Source: Echinococcus granulosus
Taxonomy: Eukaryota; Platyhelminthes; Cestoda; Cyclophyllidea; Taeniidae
NCBI RefSeq assembly: GCF_000524195.1
Contig: NW_020170411.1
Location: 162,544-226,543, forward strand
Length of the DNA stretch: 64,000 bases
Direction of reading: 5' to 3'
Every line of letters starts with the position of its first letter. Position 1 is the stretch's first letter. This document shows positions 13,101 through 28,100 of the stretch, one piece after another. A program made the position numbers and the translations under genes. The notes under the pieces are model-generated. The model made no database searches. It had not been told where the DNA came from and worked only from the letters and a program-made list of their open reading frames with translations.

Positions 13101-16100
13101 AAATTAATTCTTTTGTAAGTATTTCTGTCCATTAATCTGACAAGTCATAACTCCAGATTTCTCCACCCTGCCATAAAGTAAAAGGTAAAATAAAAACGAA
13201 TCCTCCGAGATTTTTTAATGAATAATTTCTACTTGTCTGGTCTGTTTTATCGCTCCGTCTTTCAGCTCTATCTACTCGCTTTTCACCTATCTGTTAGTCC
13301 CTTGTGCATGATTTTCTGTGCAACCGAATCATAACGTTTATCAATGACCAGCTTCTCACTTGTTTTCCTAATAAATTAACTAAGTCTGATTTTTAAACTG
13401 ATGCCATTTAAAAGCTGGGTCGTCGTCCCTATTCGTGTTTTTACCTGTGTGTGTCTATGTGTTTGTGAAGGGGAGCCATTTGTCAGATTCTACTGGTCGA
13501 AATTATGGCAACCAATACCAAAGGTAATGCAATCTAGCTCTCTTAATAATCTTCTCATTCAGGCAGCAACAATCAGGAAACGCCCCATCACGTAATGTTA
13601 ATCATTTCGCATTCTGTGTCCTTACATCGCTGATACCACGTACGTTGAATTGATTGTCTACTGTCATGCCACTGTGATACAAAAATGATTGCAGATTCTT
13701 AATCTTTTGTACTTTATAATTAAGAAAGCTGCTATTTTGGAAGAATAATGCCACCTTACGATAATTTTGACAAATATGACTCCCAAATTAATCTTCACCT
13801 TGGATATAATTTGATAGAGGCGTCGGAGGCATTGTCCTTATATTACGGCATGCACTTTAGCAAGACTGAAGTGGCTATGTGCCCCCTAAGCCCTGGCTGC
13901 GCACGCTAAATCATCTGCGCTTCTCGTAAGTAGGTTCATTTCCTTAAATTTAATGAAAAACGAGGAAACCCACATTAACAATTTTTTGCACAAATTCCGA
14001 TCATATAGCTGCATGTTGATTCAATTTCCTTCATAATGAAATCTGCAAATTTGTGCAGGTAGGCTATGCTTGGAACCAAGAAAATGAAAAACTGACTGCT
14101 TGATCGTTATTAATGAATGTATGCAATGGAGAAATCTCACTCGGCTGATTGCATACTTGATTAAGCCCCAGATTCTGACTCAGGAGCACATCCATGAAGT
14201 TTGCTACAATTAGCAATAAATGAACTATTCCACACGGCATAAGCAAAATGCCCTTTTTTAACTAATTTAATTTGGTTTTGTTCGCTTCAAGCCAAGCGAT
14301 ATCAAGCCTTGTGCACTTATTCAAAAATCTGTCTATCGAAATAATGACCGTCGTCTGATTCATGCGTCAATGCAAAGAGACGCCATGCCAATTCTTCATA
14401 TCTATTAGCTGTCAGTGAATTCTTGGAATTATTTTACGTAAAACCCCAGGTCAAACTTTCGACTTAGAGCTGACAAAACAGTGGTGCGTGGCCAAAATTT
14501 CGTGCTCTGATTTTAAATTGTCTCAAGTGGATGTAATTTTCACCTTGCTTCTTGTGCACATGGTCTTCATCAGAGCTATACATAACTGCGTAGCTGGACA
14601 TGACCTAGGGATTGTATACCTGTCTTGCATTCTTCACATCATTCATTATCTTTTTTAATGGTGATGCATGGTGAGACGTTCTTCACCATCATTAAAAAGG
14701 GATTTATTCCTCAAGTAATTGCACAACAAAAAATCAGTGGAATAAAAATGCCCTTAGAAGTAGTAAATTTAAAATCTTCGCCATCATCTTCATCTTTGGT
14801 GCTAAGCATGCTGACCTGTGCAAGCGGTGTGAGTAACTGAGAATGTGCCTTTCTGCGTAAAATGCTCATAGGGGTTAGCAGGCCTGGACGTGCACGCCAC
14901 TTCAGGTCACGTATATTTCAGATGAGGGGAAGAAGAAACAGCTAGTTTTTTCATGAATTTGTCACAACCACTGTAAGAGTATGGAAGGTAGCTTTGAGTA
15001 TTTATTTGACCTAGACGGTGACAGAAGTGTGAATGTCACGACTTGTCCCAGCCTTTTATCCTTTTATTAAATGACCCCTCATTCTTTAGTGCTTAATCGA
15101 CGCCGACTTTTATTTATAAGTGTGTTATATAAAACCCACGAATTTCCTTCGTTTCAGTTTAAAATTCACGTCTAAGCTGCCAACTGAGCCAGAGCTCACG
15201 TTACCCACTGAGGGCCACGAGGAGCACCCCCTTGATAAGTCCCATGATCGAAATAGTGCCTCAAGTTCCAGTGTATCCTCCGCTTCCACCAATTCGAGGC
15301 TATCTAGCTCTGATCCCTTCCTTTTCGACAATGCAACACCCACGGCCGAAATGAGCGCAGTACAGTTCGCCGTCAGTCCAAAAGAGCACACACAGGTCCC
15401 ACCGAAATCATCCAAACGGCCGAATGAGGTTGTGTCTGATAGCGACAACTCAGTCACTCAACCCACCAAATCCAATCCCGATCAGTGAGTTAATCAACAC
15501 CCATTTTCGTACTTAATTTAAAAATAATTGAAATGACTAGTTGTTGGCAATCTTTTGAACTAACCGTTGATTGATTGGTGCAAAACGAATTCACTACGAG
15601 CAGTGAAAAGAAGACAATTTTTATTTGCCCCTCTTTAGAACTAAAAAATTAATTGTGCAAGATGGCTTTCGATTTTATAAGCCTAATATCATGGTCAATT
15701 AGTGTAAAAGGAATTCACCATAAAACTGCCTAGGCCAAAGTTTAATATCATCCCATTATCCCAAGGCAATTGCAGACACAGGCTCGTGACATTTGACGCA
15801 GTTGAGTTACTATGGTACTACTTTTGACGTGATTGCAATTTGTTTTAAGTTGTGATTACAGGCCCGAGAAAGGTCTTGGTAATGGAAATGGTGGTGCATT
15901 TTAGGGTGTGAAGACGATACAAGACATCCCATAAGCATTTCACCATGAGTGACTCAAATAGCTACACCCTGCCCTTGTTCGGTGATCTGAAATCCAACTA
16001 AACTATTTTACTACTATGAGTTTTTGTATCGCTTATGTACTAGGTAGGTGAGCAGGGTTTTCAGTCACTGCATTCTGCTTTCGTGGGAACTTCTCAATTT

Positions 16101-19100
16101 TGTGACTAATTCCATCTTAAGAATATTCAAGTCAAGCGTCAAGTATTCTTTTTAATTCAATGCAAATACTTTCATTTAGGAAGGTTTGTTTAACAATGTT
16201 GAACAATCGCTCCACTTTGAGTTATGCTTTCTTGAACAGTAGCAAAACCCCCAGAATTGCTACCGCTTATTGTTTTACTCAACATTTCTTTTTCGTGCAA
16301 CCTAAAACACTTTCAAATTGCCATTGAAACGCTCTCACAAAACTGCTTTAAACATAGCGGAAACTCTTATGACCAATGGTAAGGTCGGTGACTGCTCTAA
16401 TTGTACGTCTGTTGTTCTTGTGTGTCCTCCATCCCACCCAGCCCCCTCCTTTCTCTCCCCAATGCTTGCACATGCTCATTCATTTCAACAAGATTCTTCG
16501 TTCCCCATGATAACTCATTTCTTTTCGATTGCTAACTACGGCGGTCGGCTACTTTTCGTCCTTTGGACACTGATATAATAGTGTCTGTTGGTTTATTGGC
16601 CGGATGAACTTTGATTTAGGTGGCATGGCTTAGCAAACCTAGCTAAAGGATATGGCTTGGCTTCTGAGATCCAAATACTCTCGCCGACTTGCGGAATGCG
16701 TCAGAAAAAATGATTCTTCTATTATGCTAATCTGGGGTTTAAATTCTGTCTTGATTTGGGGGAAACGAAAGAATACACAAATGAACATCAGGTCGGAATA
16801 TGTAATTTTTGTCGCGCATAAGGGTGCAACAAGATCGGAGGAAACTTTTCACAAACTGTTACTCCCAACGGTTTTATGGTTCCTTCTCAACCCAGCTAAC
16901 ATTGATGATGAGAAGGCAATGATGAACACTTTTTCTACATGCAGCAGTCTATACAAGGCAGTATAACTAACGATAATTGATGTATGACCAACCAAACTTC
17001 TTTGGACGCGATTTTCCGTATGTCCTGCCAACTAATCCACCTTGCTACAAAATTTGATTTTGCCACAGAAAACTGATGAGAATCACAACACATGCTAACA
17101 ATTACCAACGGCACATTCATTAGCTCACCACTTTTCATGAAATTTCGCTCGCATATGCCTCTCCAGGGTACCACCCCATGGTTTTATACAGCGCATGGTT
17201 GAACGGTATATGCAAATCACGAAGAATGCCTGAAACCGGCGCAAGAAGCGTAAGCCTTCTCAAATACACGATTTGAATTTCTTGCTGGTTTAACGCATGC
17301 TCTTTCTTTCCTTTTACGTGTCGTTGCCTCCTTTCCTTCCCTCCGCCTCACTGCACACTTCGACGTTGTGTGCACGCACGTGCGCTTGTGAACTCACAGG
17401 CGCACTTGGAAACCCGTACAGTTTCTTCGCTTCTGTTCCGATTCTCCTCCACTCAAATTAAGCTGCGATGTTCTTTTACTTGTATTCCCACCGATGATAA
17501 ACTTCAAACATATCTGTGACTCGAACGCAAAAAGTTTGCAGACTGTGAACCTTTCTCTTATGATACATATTTTTAGGTTTTAATAAGTGTCAGAGTGGAG
17601 ATTTTAAGGCAATTTCATATAGGATCTTATAAAAATGGGTCATTTGTCCAAAATTTATATCGAATTATTTTGCTTTGCACAGGAAAAGTGGACATTTTTT
17701 GCTGTCCTGGTCTTACCATGGCTGTCAACATGTTCCTGACTAAAGTTGTATTAATATAAAGTTAATTAAACTTCACAAAACAGAACCGAAGGGAAATAAT
17801 ATCTCTCCCCAATTAAAGTTTTGGGTACTAGTTGTGGAAATAAATGATTAAACAGCAGCTGACGCATTTTCAATCCCGAGAACCCCTACTGAACTTACTC
17901 CAGCTTTCAATTTACATAGTAGTCACCTCTGGGAAACTTGAGGAACCGTCACCCACCTGCTCAAAGCGACAAAACAGTCCTAGCACTAAGATGTTGGTGG
18001 CTCAATGCACTCCTTAATTCAAATTGTCAAACATTTTAAGTAATGTGCTGCTTTTCAAATTTAGAAACGATCCATGCCATGCTGGAGATGCAACTGGATT
18101 GGTGGTCATTGCTGAGTATTTCAGAATTTGCTCAGACTTGATTTGTATGCGGTAATGTAGAAGATCTCTTCAAGTTGTAAAGAAACTGATTCGGAAGGTC
18201 ATGTACTATTTTATAATTCATTTTAAAAAGCATTAGGCTAAAGATAAAAAATAGGTTAGGATTTTGCGCCCAACTATGCTCCTGATGCCTTTTGATGACC
18301 GCATTTTATTATATTGACGTTTGAACGCAAAAGGCGGTCTTATTGTAAGAATATGGCAATCCCCCGTCATGTGTTCTGCTGTTTATTCGATTTTATGGAA
18401 ATTTAGAGTAAGCCGATTTAAAGGTTTTGTGCAAAAGATTGGTAGACACGAACTGATACCTTAAAGTGAGCCTTTTAAGGTGGCTTTACTTATAAACCTG
18501 AAATAAGACGAAAATTTAAAATAATGTATCTACTAGTCCTAGTAAGTCACATCACTAGGAGAACAGACATTGTCAGTGTGCGAAAGGGATGGAGGGTTAT
18601 AAATACAGCCTTCCAGAAATGCCACCGAGATGAAAATACTGGTTCTACGGATTGAATAGCTTTTGTGGGTAAGTGTAAGACTAAAAGAAATAACGGCATG
18701 TTACAAAGTTGGAAGACATTTTCCTGCTAGCACTGCATTATTTGATGAAACACATTTTTAAACAATGAGAATTAAAATCTACTAAAATAAGTAACCACCT
18801 CATCTTTTCATACTTGGCTTTTCAACTTTTGGCATCGCAGTTAAGTCAGGATATTTTAAATTCCCCTCTCCTCGTCATGAGATTTACTTACTGTCTCAGA
18901 TCTTTACCTACAACTTACCTAATGGCTTCGTGTCCTTTCCTTTTAGAACAGATATTCTTAAGGCTCCTCACAGCCCTTTACGTGGCATTTGCGTTATTTA
19001 CGTGTGATTTCATGCCTGCAATGGATAGAGGGGCTCTGACTGGTTCACTGCCTCCCTCTGCATACATGAGCGCGCATGAATAAAAGTTACATGTTTCTTC

Positions 19101-22100
19101 TGGCTACGAAAACTTCTGATTGAAAATGTACTTACTAACCAGGAGATTTTCGCAAAACTCAGGAGGTCTAATGTTGTATACGAAAATTAAAAATGGGCGG
19201 TTTGAACTGCACAAATTTGAAAGACTGAAGCAACTGTCTCGTGGTTGACTAGATCGTTGCAGTAACTATATGCGATTTTACTTTTAACGCAGATCGTGAC
19301 TAAAATGCACCCAGAGAATGGGCTGCATTGCTGTTCCAACAAAAGTGACGTATTTCCATTCATCTATCTTAGTTTCGGATTGTTCATTGAGTCCTGTGAA
19401 TCTTCCAGGTGTGACATTGCAAATGTGAGTGATTAGAGTAATGCACACCACGTCGCGTACACTAGTGTGGGCATTTTTGTGGGTAGAAACCATACCCAAA
19501 GTAAGCATAATTCTCTTGGTAGTTAATTTTGGGCTTAAAAAGGAATGCTTTTTTTAACGCACAAGCGGTAAATGTGAGTGATTTCAGGTAAAAGTTCTGT
19601 CAATACGAAGCACTCTGAGTAGGCTAGATTAGTGGGAACTACCACTGGAGATGCATCCAAGTTTTTTGTTACGACCTCTTAGTTACACTTTGTTCTGGTT
19701 TCATAAAGTGGAAATTTTAAGGAGAACCTGGATACACTTGAAAACTTTTTATTGAAGGTAGAAAGCGGACAGAATGGGGCACTCTGAAAGCATCTATTTT
19801 ATTTCATAACATTCGAAAGCCTATAACTGTGCAACCAACAGGAGTGAGAATTTTGACAGCCGATGCTTGTATGAAATCCCACATTAGAATCGCCATCGGT
19901 GTAGTTATTCACTAGGACTGGAAAGCAAGTCATGACCATATGCAGACTAGATTTCGTTTAATATTTTTAGTTGGATAAACAAGTAGAAATAGTAATTAGT
20001 TGCGGTCTTTGAATTGAAACAGAATTATTGGACATGCGAATTGCGTGTTGTTGTAGAATTCAAATGGATTCACTTCAAAGTGAGCCAATGATTATGGCTA
20101 GTAAAATTTCCCAACTGATTTAACGTCTCATAAAACATGGGTTTTCAGTGCATTGTCTCTTGATTTTGAAGCCAGTGTTGACTTAATGTTCATAAAAATG
20201 TTTATTTAATATCGGCAAGTCACAAGATATAGGAGTTTTAAATGTCAGAACGCCTAAGAAATGCAGCGGAATGGCTGGTGCGTATTCGTTTATGAGCTAA
20301 TGTAGTTAGGGTTTTTATGAATACAGGCTAAAGCCCTACTCGGTGGGACGTCCGAACATCATTCAAGATGAAGGTAAAATAAGGATAAGGAGCAGAAAAA
20401 TGAAACACGATAGGTTACCATTTCGTTTTTCATTTCAGCTACCAACATTTACAAAAAAACCAAGATGCAACCTCTACTCCAAGCATGAAATTGCTACTCA
20501 GCTCTCGTGGTGGAGTTCGGAGACACCGCAGCAATAAATTAGAAGAGAGAATGTTGAGAAGGAGCGTTTTCAATGACTATGAAGCTTCTGCTCGAAAGGT
20601 AATCATGAGAGTACCTCAAAAGATGAACTCCTGGGACGAGGTGGTTGGAGGCATTCATGCCACGCATATCTCCCCCCCACTGCAAAGTGAGGAACAATTC
20701 GAGTGTTCAGCCACCACCCAACAGCCTACGCGAGTCCACTCGATGGAGAAATTCAGCGATTCAGAAGGCAGAGCTACCGGTAAAAGCAAAAGCGATGCCT
20801 TTGAGCGGAACTGGAGTGAAATATTTAGCGTAGTGGTCAATCCGGGTGACGAAAAATTGGAAATAAAAGTTGCACGTAAGCTCACTCAGCACTTTTATAA
20901 AATATGTGGTTGTGAATACAAACACTGCTGTAGCGAATTGGTGGAAGTCAAAAAGGATGCCTGGTGCTTCACATAGAAATAAAACTGATGGAAGAAGAAG
21001 AAGAGCATGGATTTATGAAAGCTTCCAAAGAGTGTGCCTGACATTTTTCACTAACTCACAATGTATCTTTGGGTGTTTAAATGTAGATTATGTGAACTTT
21101 CTATGTAAACGGTTGAAATTCGCTTGTTTTTACACCTTAATGCTAAAACTTTACGTGCTTGAACCATCCCGAAAAACATGCAGGTTGAAAATCTAAACGG
21201 AATGTACGTTTGTAAAAATGGAAGACCTTTGGGCCTAAAGGTTTATGGTTTAATACAAACGAAATACGTTTGGTCAAGTCAGTCACGTTTTGCTATTTAC
21301 GGGGAAATGGTGCTGCTGAAGAAAAATATTTAGCTTTTTGTTTTACAAATCGAAAAACTTGCGGAATTTTGTATTATACACTTTTCCTTAGAAGAACTAA
21401 TTATTCATGCTGCTGGACTCAGCAATTAATTTTCCGCCTCAGCCGCCTCAGTTTTTAATACTGAATAATGTGGTAAGATGGGTGGGTGTCATTCAATTTA
21501 AGAGCAGAAAATATATCATCCAGAGTCCTGTTGTGGTCTTCAACTTTAGTAGACGCCCTTCCAACTATTACCTTGGTGATTTCATAAGAAAAATGCCATT
21601 TTATCTGTGTATACCATCTGCCTCTTTTGTAGCTACATGGTCTTCAATTCTATCACAACTGTAACTGTATTTATGACCTTCAACTATTTTCCTTCTTCGA
21701 GCACTGCAGTTTTCTGCTCCTAAACCGGATTTAAATACTTAAATTCATGAAAGTTTTCTTAGTGTCTAAAAACATATTCTTTTGAAGAAAATCCTATCGG
21801 TTTTTTAGAAAGAGTTCATTCCTAGGATAATTTCTCGAATTACATGAGCGATACAAAATCGTTTTATAGGCACTTCGATAGTTATAAGATGTTTGGTTAA
21901 TGACCTAAGGAATCCAGACTCGAGTGTTCCAATGCTAAGTGCACGTAGCAAAAAATTACTTAATTGGAAAAGCCACTGAGTGGAAACTGATATTAATTTC
22001 ACTTAGCGCACTCAGAACGCAGTGTTTATACAAAGAATTTAAAATTTACAATTTGCCGAAGTAAAGGACAAATTCAAATTTGTCACGGAGCCGTATCACG

Positions 22101-25100
22101 CAAAATGATATTTACGAGTACTCTTTATATTCTTTACCTAGAAGGTGGATCTTTGTGCGGAATTCGCCTTGCGGGTGCCATCGTATGCGACTTGGGTTCA
22201 GTATCCCCCAAATTACCCCTGAAAGTTGGCGACTTAATTTTGAAGGTAAAAGTCGCCTTCATGTGGTTCAGACTTCCATTAAGAACTTTATACTATCCCT
22301 CCAAGCCGCAGCAACCCCCAAACAGATCTCATAGCAATCATATTAAGGCAGTACATGTAGAATTGCCCACCTCTGACTAACGTAACTATATATACTTGGG
22401 AAAGCTTCGTAATAACCAGAGCACACCTAAAATTCGAACTTTATCCACTTCTTTTAAAGTTTTTTTTCTATTGGCACATATTTAGAGCAGGTTGCACAAA
22501 TAAAGAAAATCCGACAAGTTTACCAGTGAAAATTGCTTGTTCTTCTGGTTGTTGAGATAATATGCATGAAGCCATATCTTCTCCTACTTAGGCACTGTTC
22601 TTCATTGTAATCAAACGATACAGTGATAAATGTTTTTAAGCGGAGACATTTTAAGAACACGCGAGAGATGTGGATTCAACCTTGGGCTGTAAGCAGACAC
22701 AGTTAGCTCCATTTTTGATAGCTCGGAATTGTGATGGTTATAAGATTATTTCATAATTGAAGGTAGAAAATACTCCAGTGGCCAATGCTGATCCTCAAGA
22801 TGCAGAGCCCATGCGCCTTCTTGTTAAACGCCTCAGGGAATGCCCTCCAGTATGCTACTCTCTATTTTGGTTTTCATTACGTAACGATACAGGTAGTTAA
22901 AGTACCGTGCAGTTGGCCAACGATAGCCAGGAGTTTTTGAGCAATGTCCTTCTCTAAAGTCGTCTTGCCATATTTCCATACATTTTTTAGAGCTGAAAAG
23001 AGTATTCGAATAATTTCATTAATTAGTTGCAAACACCACTTATTTAGGTACTTAGAATCTTTTATGCATTTATGTTTACATATTCCAAAAAATATTTTTG
23101 AAGAGTTAGACTATGAAGCCGTGTAGAGGGTGTGATCGTAAAAATGTCAATTTTTAAGCTAATGTTGACAATGTGCGAGAACGAATAACGGAAGTGCCAA
23201 GGCTAGGGATTTCTCATTTTACAGCTCAGTAGTAGTGATTCAAATCCAGAAACCCCTGAACATCAATCAAGTCGGCAAATTCGCAACGGCGAACGCAGAA
23301 AATCAGCATGCGCCAAGGTAAGAAAGTGAGAAGTAAGTGTGTTGGATACTATGCCATACGGCCGTCCAGGTCCCAGATATTGTAGTCGTAGTTATTTGTC
23401 CAATTCATCTCCATTGGCCGACTGATTGCGTACCGCCTTACTTTGCCGCTTTTTATTCACTCCGACTCTAGATAGTCAAGTCCATTACTTAATTACCACT
23501 TAAAATCATACGCATTTAATCACACCGCCCAGTTGCTTCTCCATAATGAACATGAACAACACATTCTCGAACTGTTTAACACAATATTATTCAGCCTACT
23601 TCTAGGTATTGTTGCTTTTAGTAAACACTCCATTAAGCAAAGATCGTCATCAATGTTTAAATAATCGTATATTTTCCAATCCGGTGAGAGATTTTCGGAG
23701 TTAGGTAGCCCATTTTAGGGTTTTAATTCTGACTTTGTATGCATAATTGGAAGCTTCGGAACGATGCGGGTCATCTAAGTCTAAGCCTAAATTTAAATTC
23801 ATCAAATTATTCACATATATTTACCTTAAATTTTTCTCCTAGTTACGATTATATTTTCAATCCTCATTCTACTAATTTGCTTTTTTGAGTGTGTTTCATT
23901 CCCCTCAAAACCATCGCTGTTTTTCGTAACTTGGGTCTCGCGCGTACAAAGCAGTTGGGGGGAATCACTCCTTTATATCAAACTGTTAGTCCCAGCATCA
24001 TGCAAGTTTTTTGTTTCTCCACGCACAAGACTCATCAAATCGTGCCACCTGCACCTCAACGAGATGTAAGATGCTAACTTATTCAACAATGTTTAAGTAT
24101 TTGGTAGACAATTAATTGTTGTGTGGCTACTGTTACGCTATTGTTTAGACGGATAAAGTCAAAGTTATCACTGAGACATCGATGCAAGATTTTAAGCTAT
24201 CTGAGCGGAAACAAAATAAGTAAAGGATTAGACGGGTAAAATCCTTCATTCTCTATGCATTTTAATTGGATCAAAAGGAAACGCCGCAAGGGGTGGTTAA
24301 CTGCATAACTAAATAGGTTAAAAATTTCAAAACTTTGATAAACTAAATGCATTGTCTGAATCCAGTAAGTGATAGCTAAAAATTATCCTTTTCTCAATTC
24401 CCGGCAGACTTTACTTCTGGATGAGAAAATGAAAATGAACCCCAGGGTAAGGCAGACATAGACACTGCCTAAGTGGGCTTTTCATGAAGGAAGAAAAGTA
24501 GAGTATCGTCTTCCCGGTTTAGAGTAAATCGCATTGTTTTAGCAGCATCACGAGGCCCTTTTATAGCATAGCAACTTTCAAACAATCGGGTTACTTCATA
24601 TGCTGCGTAATAGGCATGATCGGTCTAGAAAAACCTAACAGCGTAGGTTCCGTATAAGCCTTCCAAGGGGATTTATTAACTTTACGCACCATTTCGTACA
24701 CTTTCGTACACTTCATACGCTTATTCGAGGTTTGTTCTTAGGAAGCAGATCTAAGTCTCCGCGTGCTCGCTGACTGCAAAAGCACAGAAATATGTCAAGC
24801 TTATAAAAGAAGTCTGAATTCAATTTGTAATTACTTGTAGAAAAAGACGCTGAGTAAATATGCGTCTACAGTGAAGACGAGCCATGAAGGCGTTAAGCAA
24901 TTCAAAAGCAAAGAACAAGTACCCATAAATGAGAAAGTCTCCGGTCAGAATATTGCTGGTATGTTTGTTCAGACGGTTGTGGCAAGTAACAGAGAATTAT
25001 TCACTGATAACTAAATCATTTTAACAGAAAAGAAGATGCTCAGGTGTATCCGGGATCTTTCCAAGGGTGGATTCATGCAGGTGCCCGGCTCTGACCTCTC

Positions 25101-28100
25101 TAAACTTGGTAAATCTGCGCCCGTACCCAAAGCAAATGCCAATCTTGGCTTTTTGGATCCGTCTTGCTATAGTAGGTTGAAAATCCTTACAAATTTGTCC
25201 TCAACTCAAATTATTCATGTATAAAACTTTGAATAACTATTTTAAGTTTTAAAACAACCTTTAATACATTCTAGCAGAGCTGTTAAAGTGAATATCGCCT
25301 ACATCAAAGGTTGGTTTGTACAACCTTGCTTTAAAAATGCACAGTAATTAACAAAACTGTCCCGAACTTAATAAAAAATATTTATGGCCATCACTGCTGA
25401 TGGATAGCCGCTGATTTTAATATAAGTCATACCAGACAAGTCCTTTTATGTCGATACAATTAGCATAACCCCTTGCATTCACTACCCAGCGTTAAATTCA
25501 CTTCTAACATGTTTTAAAGTAGTTTTCATTCCACTTTTAACGCGAGAAGTATCAATCAGACTGCGGAAACCGAAACAAAGTTTGAGGGGACTTTGAGTCA
25601 ATGCAGATGTGCAAAGTTGGTCAGACAATAGCCTCATTACCTAAGCTCACTGGAGAGGACGGAATGCGGTTGTGATTAAGTATATCACGATCTACGGCAA
25701 ACGGTCTGGAGACGAAAAAGTCTATCGCTGTCCATGTACCATCTTAATTAAGCAGAATGCTAATTTACAGGTTGTAAGGTAAACAGGCCTCAGAATTGCG
25801 GCAAAACCGCTTCGTAATTACTCTGGGAAATATTTTTCATTTTTCGTTGAATATTATTTCGAAGAAAATGACTTAACTGAATGAGTAAGTTGAGTTTAAG
25901 TATCTACATTACCCAGAATGCCGGTATTTAGTTTTTGATTCTATCATGTAACCCTTAAAATGGGCAATTTTTTGCAGATATTACCACCAGAGTGCGTTGT
26001 TAAAGGTACTTTTGCCGTGTTCAATTGTGTTGGTCCCAGTTTTTTCATAAGCGGTAGTCGATCAATCCCAGATATATTTATCCACCCAAGCTATGGTTTA
26101 CCAAAATTTTTTAGCGATACAGTAAGTAAGCTCTTCGCTCCTTTATCCAAATGGCAAGAGAAAGCGACCTAGACCTCACAGTTGCAACTTGTCTACGCAC
26201 TTCCCTTAAGTAGTCAGTCAGGCCCTGATCTTAGTTCCCCTACCCTCAGTCTGATATTTTATCTATTAAGGGCAAGTTGGCTTTCGTCTTTAATGAACTT
26301 CAGGAAACATTATGTAGAAAAATCAGCAAAAATACTTTTTCTCTCCCTTTTCTAGTCGCTCAATGAGGTCAAACATTTAGGAACTAAAATAAAAAATTGG
26401 CAGGTTTACTTTAGCAGCAACAGCACTCCAAGAGAGTGTTTATGATATCTCACCAGTTTTACCATTCTTCATCATTTTTCTTAACATTTTAAACTTGCAT
26501 CAACCTTCTAGAATTAAAAAGGTCCACTTTCCGAACTTCTAAATAAAGAAACAAAAACGACTTATCCTTCGGTGCCACACCTTGAAATTTAAACCTACTC
26601 TACGGCGAATGGAAAAAATTCATGAATCGGACAACCGTTGACCATAATAATAGCGAGAAGTCGATTGTGGTCCATAATAGCCAATGCTGGGAGTCATTAT
26701 GATGGAAGCAAGCATTAGGCATGATTCCAAGCTTAGTGCCTTTGTATGTCTGCGAAACTAGTATTTCCGCTTTTCCAAAGGCATAATTTTCACGTCACGT
26801 GTAGTGGAGGAGAGTTGTTTGGCTTTCCTCTAGGGCTCCTGGCCGATTGTGCAATCGAGCCCGGTGCGATGCAATGGACGAGGATGAAGGCGCACCAGCC
26901 TGTGGCTGGAGGCATGCATATAAATTGCGCAGCAGGCTGTGTTTTTTAACCATCAGCATTGCTGATTTTGGCTAGGTTCTGACGCCCATGAGCCAAAGTA
27001 ATGATCCCTCTAACTAGTATATGGGAAAAGCAACAGATCTTATCAAGAGGGACATCTAATTCATCTATACAAGATTATAGATTTTAATGAACTCGATGAA
27101 ATAAAACGCTCTCTGCAATAATTAGGCGGATGGGCCTTGTGAAACTAGTACTACTCACTTTGATATTTTTCAAGTAAAGCACAGCTTACATGTAAGTGAA
27201 AAATACTTTACTGTTACAGGATTATAAATTGTCAGCGATGAGCGCCCATTATCCCATGTTATCTGACACCTACACCCATATCCTATGACTTGTTTTAATA
27301 AATGTATGAGCTACATAGTATGAATAATGAAATAAACTGAAAAGAATGGCAAAAAGCAATGACGAAGTAAAGTCGATGAAATAAATGAAACTCTGGGAAG
27401 GCGATTGTACGCATCAAGCCACTTGAAAATGTGCATCATATCTGCCGCCCACAGGATTGCCAATTGGCGTTAAAGCGAGTTGCAGTTTGGTGATGGATTG
27501 CGGGTCTACTCTTCTCTAGCATGCCTTTGTCGTCTCGCTGCAATCCTTCAACCACAGTTTCATGATGCTGTCTCCCTAAGCCCGGCGTCAAGCCTTCACG
27601 CCGCAGATGGTCGGCCTGGCATTCGACCTAGATCAATGACGCCAAAGCGCCCCATGGATTGGTTGTTGTGATAGCCAATCAGGAAACAACTTTTCGGGCG
27701 CGTGGGCAGGTGTGTGTGCATGTGCTTACGTGCACACCTGACGTGTTCGTGGCCCTATTGCCTCCACCCATCTCACCTTTCATATCAATATCACCTATCT
27801 GCCTACCTATTTATCTATCCGTCCATCCATCTATCCACCCATTCGTCAAGCCGTGAATCTCATGAACGCAAGACCCCAAGTCGGCGCCGTACACAATCTA
27901 CCGACTCTGTTTCGCATCGGTGTGTTCCCTTCAATGAACATGCAACCAGGTGCATGAGAGAAATGACATCTAGTAACGTTTCACTATCAAATTTGGAGTT
28001 CCGTAAGCCAGTATTTGTACAATCACCGGAATCATATATCCTTGGCCATGTGTTGACAGACAAAATGTGCACCAATCCCATTATAGAATGTTTGCAGTCT

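Noticed and set aside
15125..15457. Minus-strand open frame of 110 codons
   Set aside because: Antisense to the Ser-rich linker exon; its Ser/Leu content mirrors the complementary codons.
16652..16966. 104-codon plus-strand open frame in an intron
   Set aside because: It overlaps open frames on the other strand, lacks splice borders and resembles nothing known.
24149..24219. Exon-like block (TDKVKVITETSMQDFKLSER) with acceptor and gtaaag donor
   Set aside because: It leaves in phase 2, and joining it to the next good exon (24408) produces a stop. The chain works without it. It could be an alternative exon.
24743..24838. Open stretch EADLSLRVLADCKSTEIC after a good acceptor
   Set aside because: No acceptable donor before the stop.
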